In this document: positions 7,802 to 16,927 of the stretch, piece by piece
Numbering within the stretch: position 1 is the first letter of the stretch
How the letters are laid out: every line of letters starts with the position of its first letter
Assembly: GCF_001439815.1 (NCBI RefSeq)
Contig: NZ_JYLM01000005.1
Span: forward strand, 186,001-250,000
Direction: 5' to 3'
Source: Pseudomonas orientalis
GTDB lineage: Bacteria > Pseudomonadota > Gammaproteobacteria > Pseudomonadales > Pseudomonadaceae
DNA length: 64,000 nucleotides
Made by a program: the position numbers and the translations under genes
The notes under the pieces: model-generated
Seen by the model: only the letters and a program-made list of their open reading frames with translations
Database searches by the model: none
What the model was told of the DNA's origin: nothing

Positions 7802-8772
7802 AGCAGAGCCTTTTTGAAAGCCGGCACCAGCCGCAATGGCAGTCCTTCGCCGAACAGCTGAATCAGTTGGAGCGAGGCAAAGCCACCGAAGTGGCCGACT
7901 TCCCTTATCACTATCGCCGCCTGTGCCAGCATCTGGCCCTGGCTCAGGAGCGCGGCTACAGCAGTTACCTGGTGGACCGCCTGCAACAACTGGCGCTGCG
8001 CGGCCACCAGCAACTGTATCGCCATCGCAGCCAAACGACGGCGAACGTACTCGCCTTTATCCTCGCCGATTTCCCGCGTCTGGTACGTGAACAATGGCGC
8101 TTCGTACTGATCGCCAGCCTGCTGTTCTTCGGCAGCCTGCTGGGCATAGCGGTGTTGGTCTACCTGTTTCCCGACCTGATCTACAGCATCGTCAGCCCTC
8201 AGCAGGTGGCCGAGATGCACAGCATGTACGACCCCGCCGCCAGCCGGCTGGGCCGCGCGGCCGAACGTGCCTCCAGCGAAGACTGGATGATGTTTGGCTA
8301 CTACGTGATGCACAACATCGGCATTGCCTTCCAGACCTTTGCCGCAGGCTTGTTGTTCGGCCTGGGCAGCGTGTTCTTCCTGGTGTTCAACGGATTGATC
8401 ATCGGCGCGGTCTCCGGGCACCTGAGTGAAATCGGCTACGGCCAGACCTTCTGGTCATTCGTGATCGGCCATGGTGCCTTCGAACTCAGCGCCATCGCAC
8501 TGGCCGGCGCGGCAGGCCTGCAACTGGGCTGGTCGCTGATCGCCCCGGGGCCCCTGGCACGTAGCGAATCCCTGCGCCTGGCGGCCCGCAAAAGCGTGCA
8601 GATGCTCTGCGGGGTCATGGTGTTCCTGCTGATTGCAGCGTTCATCGAAGCTTATTGGTCATCCACCACGACCATCGCGCCCTGGATCAAATACCTGGTG
8701 GGCGGCGCGCTATGGCTGCTGGTGGCCGCCTACCTGATCTTCGCCGGCCGGACTCGCCATGCGCCTGATTGA
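7798..8772 (+). CDS. Stage II sporulation protein M-like membrane protein
   Basis: A 324-residue protein with a soluble N-terminal helical part (about residues 1-95) and four or five hydrophobic helices. It has the SpoIIM-family segment with FNGLIIGAVSGHLSEIGYG and FVIGHGAFELSAIALAGAAG, the conserved gly-his-gly-x-x-glu motif. The Bacillus SpoIIM protein scaffolds septal peptidoglycan hydrolases. Pseudomonas does not sporulate, and homologues here are always found with MoxR genes; their role is unknown. It starts at an ATG overlapping the RDD stop and overlaps the next gene by 14 bp. Confidence 0.82.
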   Translation: MKQSLFESRHQPQWQSFAEQLNQLERGKATEVADFPYHYRRLCQHLALAQERGYSSYLVDRLQQLALRGHQQLYRHRSQTTANVLAFILADFPRLVREQWRFVLIASLLFFGSLLGIAVLVYLFPDLIYSIVSPQQVAEMHSMYDPAASRLGRAAERASSEDWMMFGYYVMHNIGIAFQTFAAGLLFGLGSVFFLVFNGLIIGAVSGHLSEIGYGQTFWSFVIGHGAFELSAIALAGAAGLQLGWSLIAPGPLARSESLRLAARKSVQMLCGVMVFLLIAAFIEAYWSSTTTIAPWIKYLVGGALWLLVAAYLIFAGRTRHAPD

Positions 8773-10288
8773 CGCCAGCGTGGTCATCCGCCCCCGCACC
8801 TCCTGGGAAGCCATGGACCTCGGCGTACTGATGGCCCGGAAACATAGTGTACTGCTGATGAGCAGCTGGGCTCTGGTCAGCCTGCCTGTGTTCATTCTGC
8901 TTACTGCGCTGCTGTGGCAGTACCCGTCATACGCCCTGTTCCTGTTCTGGTGGCTCAAGCCCGCCTTCGAGCGCTTGCCCTTGTACATTCTTTCCAAAGC
9001 CCTGTTTGGTGAAACCCCGAGCCTTAAACAGGCCGTTCGCCAGTGGCCACGCCTGCTCAAGGGCCAACTGTTAGCCAGCCTCACCTGGCGCCGGCTGAGC
9101 CTGAGCCGCAGCTTCATGCTGCCGGTGAGCCAGCTCGAAGGCCTGGATGGGCCAGTGCGTCAACAGCGCCTGGGCGTACTGCAACAGCGCAATGCAGGTG
9201 CCGCGCGCTGGCTGACGATCATCGGGGTGCACCTGGAGATCGGCCTATGGTTCGGGTGCATGGCGCTGTTCTATCTATTCATCCCGGAGCAGGTCGAACT
9301 GAATTGGGACTGGCGGCGGCTGGTATTGGCGACAGGCCCGCAGGGGCTGTGGCTGGAACACCTGAGCAACGCGTTCTATGCGCTGGTGCTGGTGTTCTGG
9401 GAACCTATCTACGTCGCCTGCGGTTTCAGCCTGTATCTCAACCGTCGCACCGTCCTGGAAGCCTGGGACCTGGAATTGGTGTTTCGAAGGTTGCGCCAAC
9501 GCCTGAGCAGCGTCGTACCGCTGTTGCTGCTGGCAGCAGGCCTCACCTTGGTGCAACTGAGCCCATCGGCGCTGGCGGATCAAACGGCTGATCCAAAGCC
9601 CCTCAGTACCCAGGCGGCCAGCCAGTCGATCAAGGCATTACTGGAAAAGCCGCCGTTCAAAAATCCGCAAACCGTCACCCGTTATCGTTTTGGTGAGGAA
9701 AAACCCGCCACGGCCCGCAAAGCCCACGGCGACGGCAAATTACCTGGCTGGCTTCAGCAATTGCTCGACAACCTCAACAGCACCACCTTCAAGCATGTGG
9801 CCCAAGGCTTGGAGATAGTGCTATGGAGCGTGATGATTGGCGGGCTGGCGCTGGTGGTGTGGCGCTACCGTGAATGGCTACACACGTTTGTCAGCCGCAG
9901 GCGGCGACCGACCGGCAGAACCGCGAGACCTGCGCCTGCCCAGTTGTTCGGCCTGGAGCTGGGGCTTGAGACGTTGCCCGACGACATCGCCAGCGCAGCT
10001 GAACAGCTGTGGCCCACGCAGCCGCGGGAAGCCCTTGGCCTGCTGTACCGCGGCCTGCTCAGCCGGCTGCTGCATGAATTCAACCTGCCACTCAAGAGTG
10101 CCGACACCGAGGTCCAGGTACTGGAGCGCATTCATCATTTGCAGCAACCGCAGTTGCTGGCATTCAGTCGCGAATTGACCGGTCACTGGCAAAACCTCGC
10201 CTATGGCCATCGACTGCCTCCCGGTGCCGCCCAGCAAAAGCTGTGCAGCGATTGGCGCACACTCTTCAGTAGCGGGGCCAGCCAATGA
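8759..10288 (+). CDS. DUF4129 domain membrane protein
   Basis: A 509-residue protein with several N-terminal transmembrane segments (near residues 35-65, 155-180, 205-225 and 240-265). It has a long periplasmic linker (about 270-345) and another transmembrane helix near 350-365. The cytoplasmic DUF4129 region at the C terminus includes REALGLLYRGLLSRLLHEF. DUF4129 occurs almost only beside MoxR/DUF58 genes. No catalytic residues are evident. It overlaps its upstream neighbour by 14 bp and its downstream neighbour by 4 bp. Confidence 0.78.
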   Translation: MRLIDASVVIRPRTSWEAMDLGVLMARKHSVLLMSSWALVSLPVFILLTALLWQYPSYALFLFWWLKPAFERLPLYILSKALFGETPSLKQAVRQWPRLLKGQLLASLTWRRLSLSRSFMLPVSQLEGLDGPVRQQRLGVLQQRNAGAARWLTIIGVHLEIGLWFGCMALFYLFIPEQVELNWDWRRLVLATGPQGLWLEHLSNAFYALVLVFWEPIYVACGFSLYLNRRTVLEAWDLELVFRRLRQRLSSVVPLLLLAAGLTLVQLSPSALADQTADPKPLSTQAASQSIKALLEKPPFKNPQTVTRYRFGEEKPATARKAHGDGKLPGWLQQLLDNLNSTTFKHVAQGLEIVLWSVMIGGLALVVWRYREWLHTFVSRRRRPTGRTARPAPAQLFGLELGLETLPDDIASAAEQLWPTQPREALGLLYRGLLSRLLHEFNLPLKSADTEVQVLERIHHLQQPQLLAFSRELTGHWQNLAYGHRLPPGAAQQKLCSDWRTLFSSGASQ

Positions 10289-11442
10289 CCCGGCCATTAC
10301 TGTGGATTGCCGCGCTGCTGGCCTGCGTGTTGGGCGGGGGCGGCCTGTATGCCTGGCACAAGGCAATTCCCTATGAGGAAGTGGTGGATCGCGGCCCGTC
10401 GCCGGAGGCATTGGCCAATCCTTACCTCGCGGCCGAGCATTTCCTGCGCCAGCAAGGCCTGGCGGTGGCGCATGCCAACGGGCTTGAGCGACTCGCCGAC
10501 CTGCCCGCCCCAGGCCATAGCCTGCTGTTGCTGGGGGAGCGAGGCAACATGACCCCACGTCAGGTCGAACAACTGCTGGCGTGGGCAAAAGCCGGAGGTC
10601 ACCTGTTGCTGGTGGCCGAGGCGCTATGGGATGAAGAGACCGGCAAAAGCGGCGACCTGTTGCTCGATCGTCTCAACCTTCGCCAGACCTTGAGTGATGA
10701 CTTCGACGAGCCGGCGCCACCGCGCCAAAAGCTCGCACCAGACCTCACCAAACTGTACGTCGACAATGAAACCGCGCCGGCGTATTTCAGCTTTGACACC
10801 GACTTCAACCTGACCGACCCCGGGCACCTGGCACAGTTTTCAGCCAACAGCGCCAAGTCCAGCCACCTGATGCAACGCGATCTCGGGTCAGGCCGCGTCA
10901 CGGTGATCACCGACAGCGACCTGTGGAAAACCCCAGGCATCGGCAAACACGACAACGCCTGGTTGCTGTGGTACCTGAACCAGGGCACCGACGTCACCCT
11001 GCTGTTCAACAGCGACACGGACGACCTGCTTACCCTGCTGGTCCGTTACTTTCCCCAGGCTCTCGTCGCGCTGGCCGCCCTGGTTGCCCTGGCATTCTGG
11101 CACGCCGGCATGCGCCACGGCCCGATCCAGGCGCCGGCGCCCAAGGCGCGTCGACAACTACAGGAGCATTTGCGCGCCAGCGCCGACTTCCTCCTGCGCC
11201 GCAGCGGCCAGCGCGCCCTGCTGCAAGCCTTGCAGCAGGACTTGCTGCGCACCGCCCGCCGCCGCCACCCCGGCTTTGAACACCTCGACACGGCAGAACA
11301 ATGGCAGGTGCTGGAACACCTGACGCGACAACCCTCCCCTATCATCCGCCAGGCACTCGGCGCACCGGCGCTGAAACGGCTTTCCAGCGCCGACTTCAGC
11401 CGACAGGTGGCGTGCCTGCAAACCCTCAGGAATGCCCTATGA
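10285..11442 (+). CDS. DUF4350 domain protein
   Basis: A 385-residue protein with an N-terminal membrane anchor (about residues 4-22). A large periplasmic DUF4350-type domain follows, with YLAAEHFLRQQGLAVAHANG and ARG/GHLLLVAEAL segments and a class-I-amidotransferase-like fold. A second transmembrane helix lies near residue 255, ahead of a cytoplasmic helical tail. The domain lacks an obvious catalytic cysteine triad. It is linked by ATGA overlaps to DUF4129 upstream and MoxR downstream, so its translation is probably coupled to both. Confidence 0.78.
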   Translation: MTRPLLWIAALLACVLGGGGLYAWHKAIPYEEVVDRGPSPEALANPYLAAEHFLRQQGLAVAHANGLERLADLPAPGHSLLLLGERGNMTPRQVEQLLAWAKAGGHLLLVAEALWDEETGKSGDLLLDRLNLRQTLSDDFDEPAPPRQKLAPDLTKLYVDNETAPAYFSFDTDFNLTDPGHLAQFSANSAKSSHLMQRDLGSGRVTVITDSDLWKTPGIGKHDNAWLLWYLNQGTDVTLLFNSDTDDLLTLLVRYFPQALVALAALVALAFWHAGMRHGPIQAPAPKARRQLQEHLRASADFLLRRSGQRALLQALQQDLLRTARRRHPGFEHLDTAEQWQVLEHLTRQPSPIIRQALGAPALKRLSSADFSRQVACLQTLRNAL

Positions 11443-12437
11443 GCGACTCTCCAATGGCCACAACCCTGAACGCAGAAAATACTATCCAGACCGCCAGCCA
11501 GCAGGCCCAGGCCCTGCGCGTTGAATTACGCAAGGCCGTCATTGGCCAGGACGCGGTGATCGATGACGTGCTCACCGCCTTGATTGCAGGTGGCCATGTG
11601 CTGCTCGAGGGTGTGCCCGGCCTTGGCAAAACCTTGCTGGTGCGCGCCCTGGCCCGTTGTTTCGGCGGCGATTTCGCGCGCATCCAGTTCACGCCGGACC
11701 TGATGCCCAGCGATGTCACCGGCCACGCGGTGTACGACCTGCAGACCGAACAGTTCAAGTTGCGCAAAGGGCCGTTGTTCACCCACCTGCTGCTGGCCGA
11801 CGAAATCAACCGCGCCCCGGCCAAGACCCAGGCCGCACTGCTTGAAGCCATGCAGGAGCGCCAAGTGACCCTGGAGGGCGAAGCACTGCCCATCGGCGCG
11901 CCGTTCATGGTGCTTGCCACCCAGAATCCCATCGAACAGGAAGGCACCTACCCGTTACCCGAAGCCGAGCTGGACCGCTTCATGCTCAAGGTGCGCATGG
12001 ACTATCCCGACGCCCAACAGGAAGTGGACATGGTGCGCGAAGTGACCCGTTCGTCCAGGGCCGACATGCTCGATGTGCAACCGTTGCGTACCGTGCTGCA
12101 AGCTGCAGATGTGGTGCAGATGCAGCAGATCGCCAGCGGCATGCCCTTGGATGAGCAGGTTCTCGACTATGCCGTGCGCCTGGCGCGGGCCACGCGCAGT
12201 TGGCCAGGCTTGTCCATCGGCGCCGGTCCACGGGCCTCTATTGCCCTGATTCGCGGCGCCCGTGCCCGTTCGCTGTTGCGCGGCGGCGAATTCGTGACCC
12301 CGGATGACGTCAAGGGATGCGCCCTGGCGGTACTGCGTCACCGCGTACGGCTCGCGCCGGAACTGGACATCGATGGCCTGGAGGTGGACCAGGTGATCAA
12401 GCAGTTGCTCGATCAGATTGCGGCTCCCAGGCAGTAG
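11439..12437 (+). CDS. MoxR family AAA+ ATPase
   Basis: A 332-residue AAA+ ATPase with Walker A GVPGLGKT (residues 58-65), Walker B LLLADEIN (D121, E122) and sensor-1 region LATQNPIEQEGTYPLPEAELDRF. MoxR ATPases act as chaperone-like factors that mature or activate partner proteins, often those with von Willebrand A or DUF58 domains. The start chosen (MSDSPMATTL) has AGGA about 9 bp upstream and overlaps the DUF4350 stop; an upstream in-frame start at 11301 lies inside DUF4350. DUF58 follows after 7 bp, the usual MoxR-DUF58 pair. Confidence 0.93.
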   Translation: MSDSPMATTLNAENTIQTASQQAQALRVELRKAVIGQDAVIDDVLTALIAGGHVLLEGVPGLGKTLLVRALARCFGGDFARIQFTPDLMPSDVTGHAVYDLQTEQFKLRKGPLFTHLLLADEINRAPAKTQAALLEAMQERQVTLEGEALPIGAPFMVLATQNPIEQEGTYPLPEAELDRFMLKVRMDYPDAQQEVDMVREVTRSSRADMLDVQPLRTVLQAADVVQMQQIASGMPLDEQVLDYAVRLARATRSWPGLSIGAGPRASIALIRGARARSLLRGGEFVTPDDVKGCALAVLRHRVRLAPELDIDGLEVDQVIKQLLDQIAAPRQ

Positions 12438-12444
12438 CGCCGGC

Positions 12445-13776
12445 ATGAAACCGACCCGTCTGCTCCTGATCTGGCTGGACGTTCTCTTGGCCCTCAACAT
12501 CCTGCTGGGCGCGTCGATGGCCTTGCAGTTCAAGGTACCCGATACCTTGCACTCAATCGCCTGGGGCCTGCTGTTGGCCCTGCTGTTGCTGGCGCTGCTG
12601 GATGCCATGCGATTGCGCCGCCGCCCTTCGGCACGTGTGCACCGGACGCTGCCCGGCAGCCTGGCATTGGGGCGTTGGGGAGAAGTGCGCCTGGCGCTGG
12701 AACACGACTATCCACAGCCGCTGACCGTGCAGGTATTCGATCACGTGCCCGACGGGCTGGTTGTGGATAACCTGCCGCAATCCATTGCGCTGCGCCCAGG
12801 CGAGCGCGGCGAGTTGGGCTATCGCGTGCGCCCCGTGCGACGTGGGCATTTCAGCTTCAGCCGCTGCGAAATCCACCTACCCAGCCCCTTGGGGTTGTGG
12901 TCGGCCCGGCGCTGGCTCGACGTCGCGGACGCCACTCGCGTGTACCCGGATTTCGCGCGTTTATCCGGTGCGCAGTTGCAGGGTGTGGATAACTGGCTGA
13001 GCCAACTGGGCGTGCGTCAGCATCAGCGGCGCGGGCCAGGCCTGGAGTTTCATCAATTACGCGAGTTTCGCGAAGGCGACAGCCTGCGTCAGATCGACTG
13101 GAAAGCCACGGCACGGCAACGCACGCCGATTGCCCGGGAATACGAAGATGAGCGCGACCAGCAGATTGTGTTCATGCTCGATTGCGGCCGGCGCATGCGC
13201 AGTCAGGACGACGAGTTGTCCCACTTTGACCACGCTCTGGATGCCTGCCTGTTACTGAGTTACGTCGCCTTGCGCCAGGGCGATGCAGTAGGGCTGTGTA
13301 CCTTTGCCTGCGACCAGCCGCGCTATCTGGCGCCGGTCAAGGGCCACGGTCAATTGAACGTTTTGCTCAATGCAGTCTATGACCTGCAAAGCACCCGCAA
13401 AACAGCTGACTACGAGGACGCCGCCAGCCAATTGCTGGCTCGGCAGAAACGCCGCGCACTGGTGATCGTGGTCACCAACCTGCGCGACGAAGACGATGAA
13501 GCACTGGTGAGTGCGATCAAGCGCATCGGTCGGCATCATCGGGTGCTGATCGCAAGTCTGCGAGAAGAAGTCCTCGATCAACTGCGCCAGGCCCCGGTAC
13601 AAACCCTGCCTGAAGCACTGGCCTACAGCGGCGCGATTGACTACCTCAACAGGCGCAATCAGTTGCATGACCGCTTGGGTGCCCATGGGATGTCAGTGTT
13701 GGATAGCCTGCCGTCAACGTTGGGCGCCGCATTGGTGACGCGTTATCTGCGCTGGAAAAAAGCCGGCGTGTTCTGA
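12445..13776 (+). CDS. DUF58 domain protein
   Basis: A 443-residue protein with two N-terminal transmembrane helices (about residues 7-25 and 33-53). A beta-rich region leads to the DUF58 hallmark GLEFHQLREFREGD...IDWKATAR (about residues 197-220), and a von Willebrand A-like Rossmann domain begins IVFMLDCGRRM. The MIDAS-type metal site is only partly kept. It is the last gene of the operon and the presumed partner of the MoxR ATPase. No terminator hairpin is evident before the convergent PilZ gene. Confidence 0.88.
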   Translation: MKPTRLLLIWLDVLLALNILLGASMALQFKVPDTLHSIAWGLLLALLLLALLDAMRLRRRPSARVHRTLPGSLALGRWGEVRLALEHDYPQPLTVQVFDHVPDGLVVDNLPQSIALRPGERGELGYRVRPVRRGHFSFSRCEIHLPSPLGLWSARRWLDVADATRVYPDFARLSGAQLQGVDNWLSQLGVRQHQRRGPGLEFHQLREFREGDSLRQIDWKATARQRTPIAREYEDERDQQIVFMLDCGRRMRSQDDELSHFDHALDACLLLSYVALRQGDAVGLCTFACDQPRYLAPVKGHGQLNVLLNAVYDLQSTRKTADYEDAASQLLARQKRRALVIVVTNLRDEDDEALVSAIKRIGRHHRVLIASLREEVLDQLRQAPVQTLPEALAYSGAIDYLNRRNQLHDRLGAHGMSVLDSLPSTLGAALVTRYLRWKKAGVF

Positions 13777-13831
13777 TTGCAAGCGCACGGCCACGGTGCA
13801 CATAGCTGCCATGGTCGATTGCACCTGCTAC

Positions 13832-14227
13832 TCAGACGGAAGCCTGTAAAGGATCGAAACTGAAGTAATGCAACAAAGCGCCGATCAGTTGTGCGTATTC
13901 TTCGCATGCCTGAAGCACGCGAAAACCTGAGTCGTAATGCTGCGGGTTGACGTCTTCACGGCTCCACAGACAGGTCGCGGTAAGGTCAACAGCCTGAAAT
14001 TCGCCGTTCGGCCCGGGAATCTTCAAGCGCAGCTCGAAGTCTGCGCCGATCATCATCGGTAACTGGCTGATCAGCATCAGCCCGTCTTCGGAAACGTCGC
14101 CCAGAAAACCGATTGGCTTATCCGTAAGCCGATTGAACACCTGCAAGAAATAAGGCAGCTGATGCCGTTCGATCCGTCGTTCGATAAACATGATGAGGTT
14201 GCCATCCCATAAAGCCAGTGATTCCAT
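13832..14227 (-). CDS. PilZ domain protein (c-di-GMP receptor)
   Basis: A 131-residue single-domain protein with both halves of the cyclic-di-GMP binding signature: R17-x3-R21 (RRIER) and D44-x-S46-x2-G49 (DVSEDG). It should bind c-di-GMP dimers and pass the signal to an unknown partner. The ATG at 14227 has GGAG about 8 bp upstream; an earlier in-frame start at 14272 would add 15 residues with no ribosome site. It lies alone between the MoxR cluster and a lipoprotein gene. Confidence 0.85.
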   Translation of the reverse strand: MESLALWDGNLIMFIERRIERHQLPYFLQVFNRLTDKPIGFLGDVSEDGLMLISQLPMMIGADFELRLKIPGPNGEFQAVDLTATCLWSREDVNPQHYDSGFRVLQACEEYAQLIGALLHYFSFDPLQASV

Positions 14228-14388
14228 CGCTCGCTCTCCCTGGATATCGGTGTGACAAGCGGTCGCCGTCACGAGACAGCTGCCGAATCCGGGCGTTGCA
14301 TTCTTTTGAATAGAAAGTTGTACAAACAGACATTCAAAGAATAGTCCAAGTCTGGCAACAGGCCAGTCTTATCAGGCGACAAATTTCA

Positions 14389-14763
14389 CTACAGCGACGC
14401 AGGCCGCGGCTGTGCCGCACTTGCGCCAGAGTAATGCCCCAACTGGCGCAGGGTATCGAGCCGGGCACGCGCACGGTAAGCGTACTCGCTGGACGGGTAT
14501 TGGCTGATGATGAATTGATAGGTTTGCGCGGCATCGACGAACAGTTTCTGCCGTTCCAGGCACTGCCCGCGCAGCATCGAAACCTCGGGTTGCACATAAC
14601 GACGGGTACGGCTTTCGCGGTCGACCTGGGACAACTCCAGGGTAACCCGCGCGCAATCACCCACCCCATAGGCACGGTAAGCGTTGTTCAAATGGTGGTC
14701 CATCGACCAGCGGGTGCAGCCGACAACACTGACGGCCAGGGCGGCAACGAGCAAAATTCGCAT
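14389..14763 (-). CDS. Small lipoprotein with TPR-like repeat
   Basis: A 124-residue protein with a lipoprotein signal (MRILLVAALAVSVVGC, lipobox VVGC with Cys16). The helical body, YVQPEVSMLRGQCLERQKLF followed by AAQTYQFIISQYPSSEYAYRARARL, looks like a tetratricopeptide unit. It is probably anchored in the outer membrane and used for protein contacts. The gene is divergent from pykA and separated from it by 174 bp. It has no assigned function that I recall. Confidence 0.75.
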   Translation of the reverse strand: MRILLVAALAVSVVGCTRWSMDHHLNNAYRAYGVGDCARVTLELSQVDRESRTRRYVQPEVSMLRGQCLERQKLFVDAAQTYQFIISQYPSSEYAYRARARLDTLRQLGHYSGASAAQPRPASL

Positions 14764-14937
14764 GGGGGTTCTCCTGTCTTGTGCAGTGTATCGACCCCTT
14801 GTCGAAAATCTTCAAGGGTGTTCGCCTTTCAACCGCAGCAAAAACAAGCCGATCGTCAATAAGTAGTGCAAACGAACAATGACTACAGCGAAAGAGCATA
14901 GTAGCCTTCCCCAGCGCTTGAACTCAGGAGTCTGTGC

Positions 14938-16389
14938 ATGTCCGTTCGTCGTACCAAAATCGTCGCCACCCTAGGCCCGGCCAGCAACTCGCCGGAAGTC
15001 CTCGAACAGCTGATTCTGGCTGGTTTGGACGTTGCCCGTCTGAACTTCTCCCACGGCACCCCGGACGAGCACAAGGCTCGCGCCAAGCTGGTGCGTGACC
15101 TGGCCGCCAAGCATGGCCGCTTCGTGGCGCTGCTGGGTGACCTGCAAGGCCCGAAAATCCGTATCGCCAAATTTACCAACAAGCGGATCGAGCTGAAGAT
15201 CGGTGACAAATTCACCTTCTCCACCAGCCACCCGCTGACTGACGGCACCCAGGAAGTGGTCGGCATCGACTACCCGGACCTGGTCAAGGACTGCGGCGTC
15301 GGCGACGAACTGCTGCTCGATGACGGCCGCGTGGTCATGCGCGTCGACACCGCGACCCCGACCGAACTGCATTGCACCGTGATCATCGGCGGCCCGCTGT
15401 CCGACCACAAAGGCATCAACCGTCGCGGCGGTGGCCTGACCGCACCGGCCCTGACTGAAAAAGACAAGGCCGACATCAAGCTCGCCGCCGAAATGGAAGT
15501 GGACTACCTCGCCGTGTCCTTCCCGCGCGACGCCGCCGACATGGAATACGCGCGTAAACTGCGCGACGAAGCCGGTGGTACCGCCTGGCTGGTAGCCAAG
15601 ATCGAACGCGCCGAAGCCGTGGCCGATGACGAAACCCTCGATGGCCTGATCAAGGCTTCCGACGCCGTGATGGTTGCCCGTGGCGACCTGGGCGTGGAAA
15701 TCGGCGACGCCGAGCTGATCGGTATCCAGAAAAAGATCATCCTGCATGCACGCCGCCACAATAAAGCGGTGATCGTTGCGACCCAGATGATGGAGTCGAT
15801 GATCCAGAACCCGATGCCGACCCGCGCCGAAGTGTCCGACGTGGCCAACGCCGTGCTCGACTACACCGACGCCGTGATGCTCTCGGCTGAAAGCGCCGCC
15901 GGCCCGTACCCGCTGGAGGCCGTCCAGGCCATGGCGCGCATCTGCGTCGGCGCTGAAAAGCACCCCACCAGCAAGACCTCCAGCCACCGCATCGGCAAGG
16001 TTTTCGAAAGCTGCGACCAGAGCATCGCCCTGGCGGCCATGTACACCGCCAACCACTTCCCGGGCGTCAAAGCGATCATCGCCTTGACCGAAAGTGGCTA
16101 TACGCCGTTGATCATGTCGCGCATCCGCTCCTCGGTGCCGATCTACGCGTTTACCCCGCACCGCGAAGCCCAGGCCCGCGCGGCGATGTTCCGCGGCGTG
16201 TACACCATTCCCTTCGATCCGGCCTCGCTGGCACCCAACGAAGTCAGCCAGAAAGCCATCGACGAGCTGGTCAAACGCGGCGTCGTTGAGAAAGGCGACT
16301 GGGTCATCCTGACCAAGGGCGACAGCTACCACACCACCGGTGGCACCAATGGCATGAAGATCCTGCATGTGGGCGACCCGCAGTTCTGA
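14938..16389 (+). CDS. pykA: Pyruvate kinase
   Basis: A 483-residue enzyme converting phosphoenolpyruvate and ADP to pyruvate and ATP, the last step of lower glycolysis and the Entner-Doudoroff route. The N-terminal barrel starts RRTKIVATLGPASNSPE, with GDLQGPKIRI and the active-site region WLVAKIERAEAV...MVARGDLGVEI. Length matches the proteobacterial type II enzyme, hence pykA rather than pykF. A clear terminator follows. I see no HexR-type site upstream, unlike the gapA/edd region. Confidence 0.96.
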   Translation: MSVRRTKIVATLGPASNSPEVLEQLILAGLDVARLNFSHGTPDEHKARAKLVRDLAAKHGRFVALLGDLQGPKIRIAKFTNKRIELKIGDKFTFSTSHPLTDGTQEVVGIDYPDLVKDCGVGDELLLDDGRVVMRVDTATPTELHCTVIIGGPLSDHKGINRRGGGLTAPALTEKDKADIKLAAEMEVDYLAVSFPRDAADMEYARKLRDEAGGTAWLVAKIERAEAVADDETLDGLIKASDAVMVARGDLGVEIGDAELIGIQKKIILHARRHNKAVIVATQMMESMIQNPMPTRAEVSDVANAVLDYTDAVMLSAESAAGPYPLEAVQAMARICVGAEKHPTSKTSSHRIGKVFESCDQSIALAAMYTANHFPGVKAIIALTESGYTPLIMSRIRSSVPIYAFTPHREAQARAAMFRGVYTIPFDPASLAPNEVSQKAIDELVKRGVVEKGDWVILTKGDSYHTTGGTNGMKILHVGDPQF

Positions 16390-16410
16390 GTGACAGGCTG
16401 AAAAAACAAA

Positions 16411-16440
16411 AGCCCTGCCATGAGAATGGCGGGGCTTTTT
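16411..16440 (+). terminator. Terminator of pykA
   Basis: AGCCCTGCCA and TGGCGGGGCT form a stem around TGAGAA, followed by TTTTT. It lies about 20 bp after the pykA stop. Confidence 0.9.
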
Positions 16441-16499
16441 GCATTTAAGGCGTCATCCCGGTGTGGTATCTACACAACTGCCATTCGCAGCCCCCGACG

Positions 16500-16882
16500 C
16501 TAACCACGATGCGAAGCGAGCCGCTCATGATCTTGATCTTGATCTGCTTTTGATCTTAAGCGCCCCGTCAAACCACGCTGGCCGGAATTCGCCATGGATT
16601 TGGGGGGTAAACCGGCAGGGATGCCGGTTTAGCCGCCCCGCGCCATGGATGGCGCGTGGCGGCGGCCCCCCAAATCCATGGCGGATTACGGGCACACCGA
16701 GCCTAAGCGAGGTGCCGAGTGGTGGGGCAAGAGCGTTTTGCTTACTTTTGCGCTTTTCAAAAGTGAGCCGCCGTAAGGGCGGAACCCATAGCAGCCGTTA
16801 CCGCAGAAACGGATATGTACTCGGTCCGATCCAACATTCTGGTCGGCCCAGAGGCCGCCATCGGGGGCAAGCCCCCTCCCAC
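16500..16882 (-). repeat. Structured intergenic repeat, copy 2 (inverted relative to copy 1)
   Basis: The reverse complement of this stretch matches copy 1 at 121-495 along both conserved flanks, including the CGCATCGTGGTTAG end, the GATCAAAAGC units, the CGGCACCTCG...CTTAGGCTCG part and the terminal REP half (16857-16882). The core (about 16591-16687) has a different outer stem: an 18 bp perfect inverted repeat built on CGCCATGGATTTGGGGGG. The same two inner hairpins are kept: TAAACCGGCA/TGCCGGTTTA, and GCGCCA/TGGCGC inside GCCGCC/GGCGGC. It sits between the pykA terminator and the end of the reductase gene. No credible gene is inside it. Confidence 0.85.
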
Positions 16883-16927
16883 AGTTAATCGCGTACACCC
16901 GCAAAGCATGTGCTCGCCAGCCAGCGT

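Noticed and set aside
14971..16368. Long minus-strand frame opposite pykA, and similar ones opposite fumA (17853-19535) and proS (61677-63434)
   Set aside because: They mirror strongly coding genes in codon-phase antisense and show His/Gln/Gly-rich low-complexity products.
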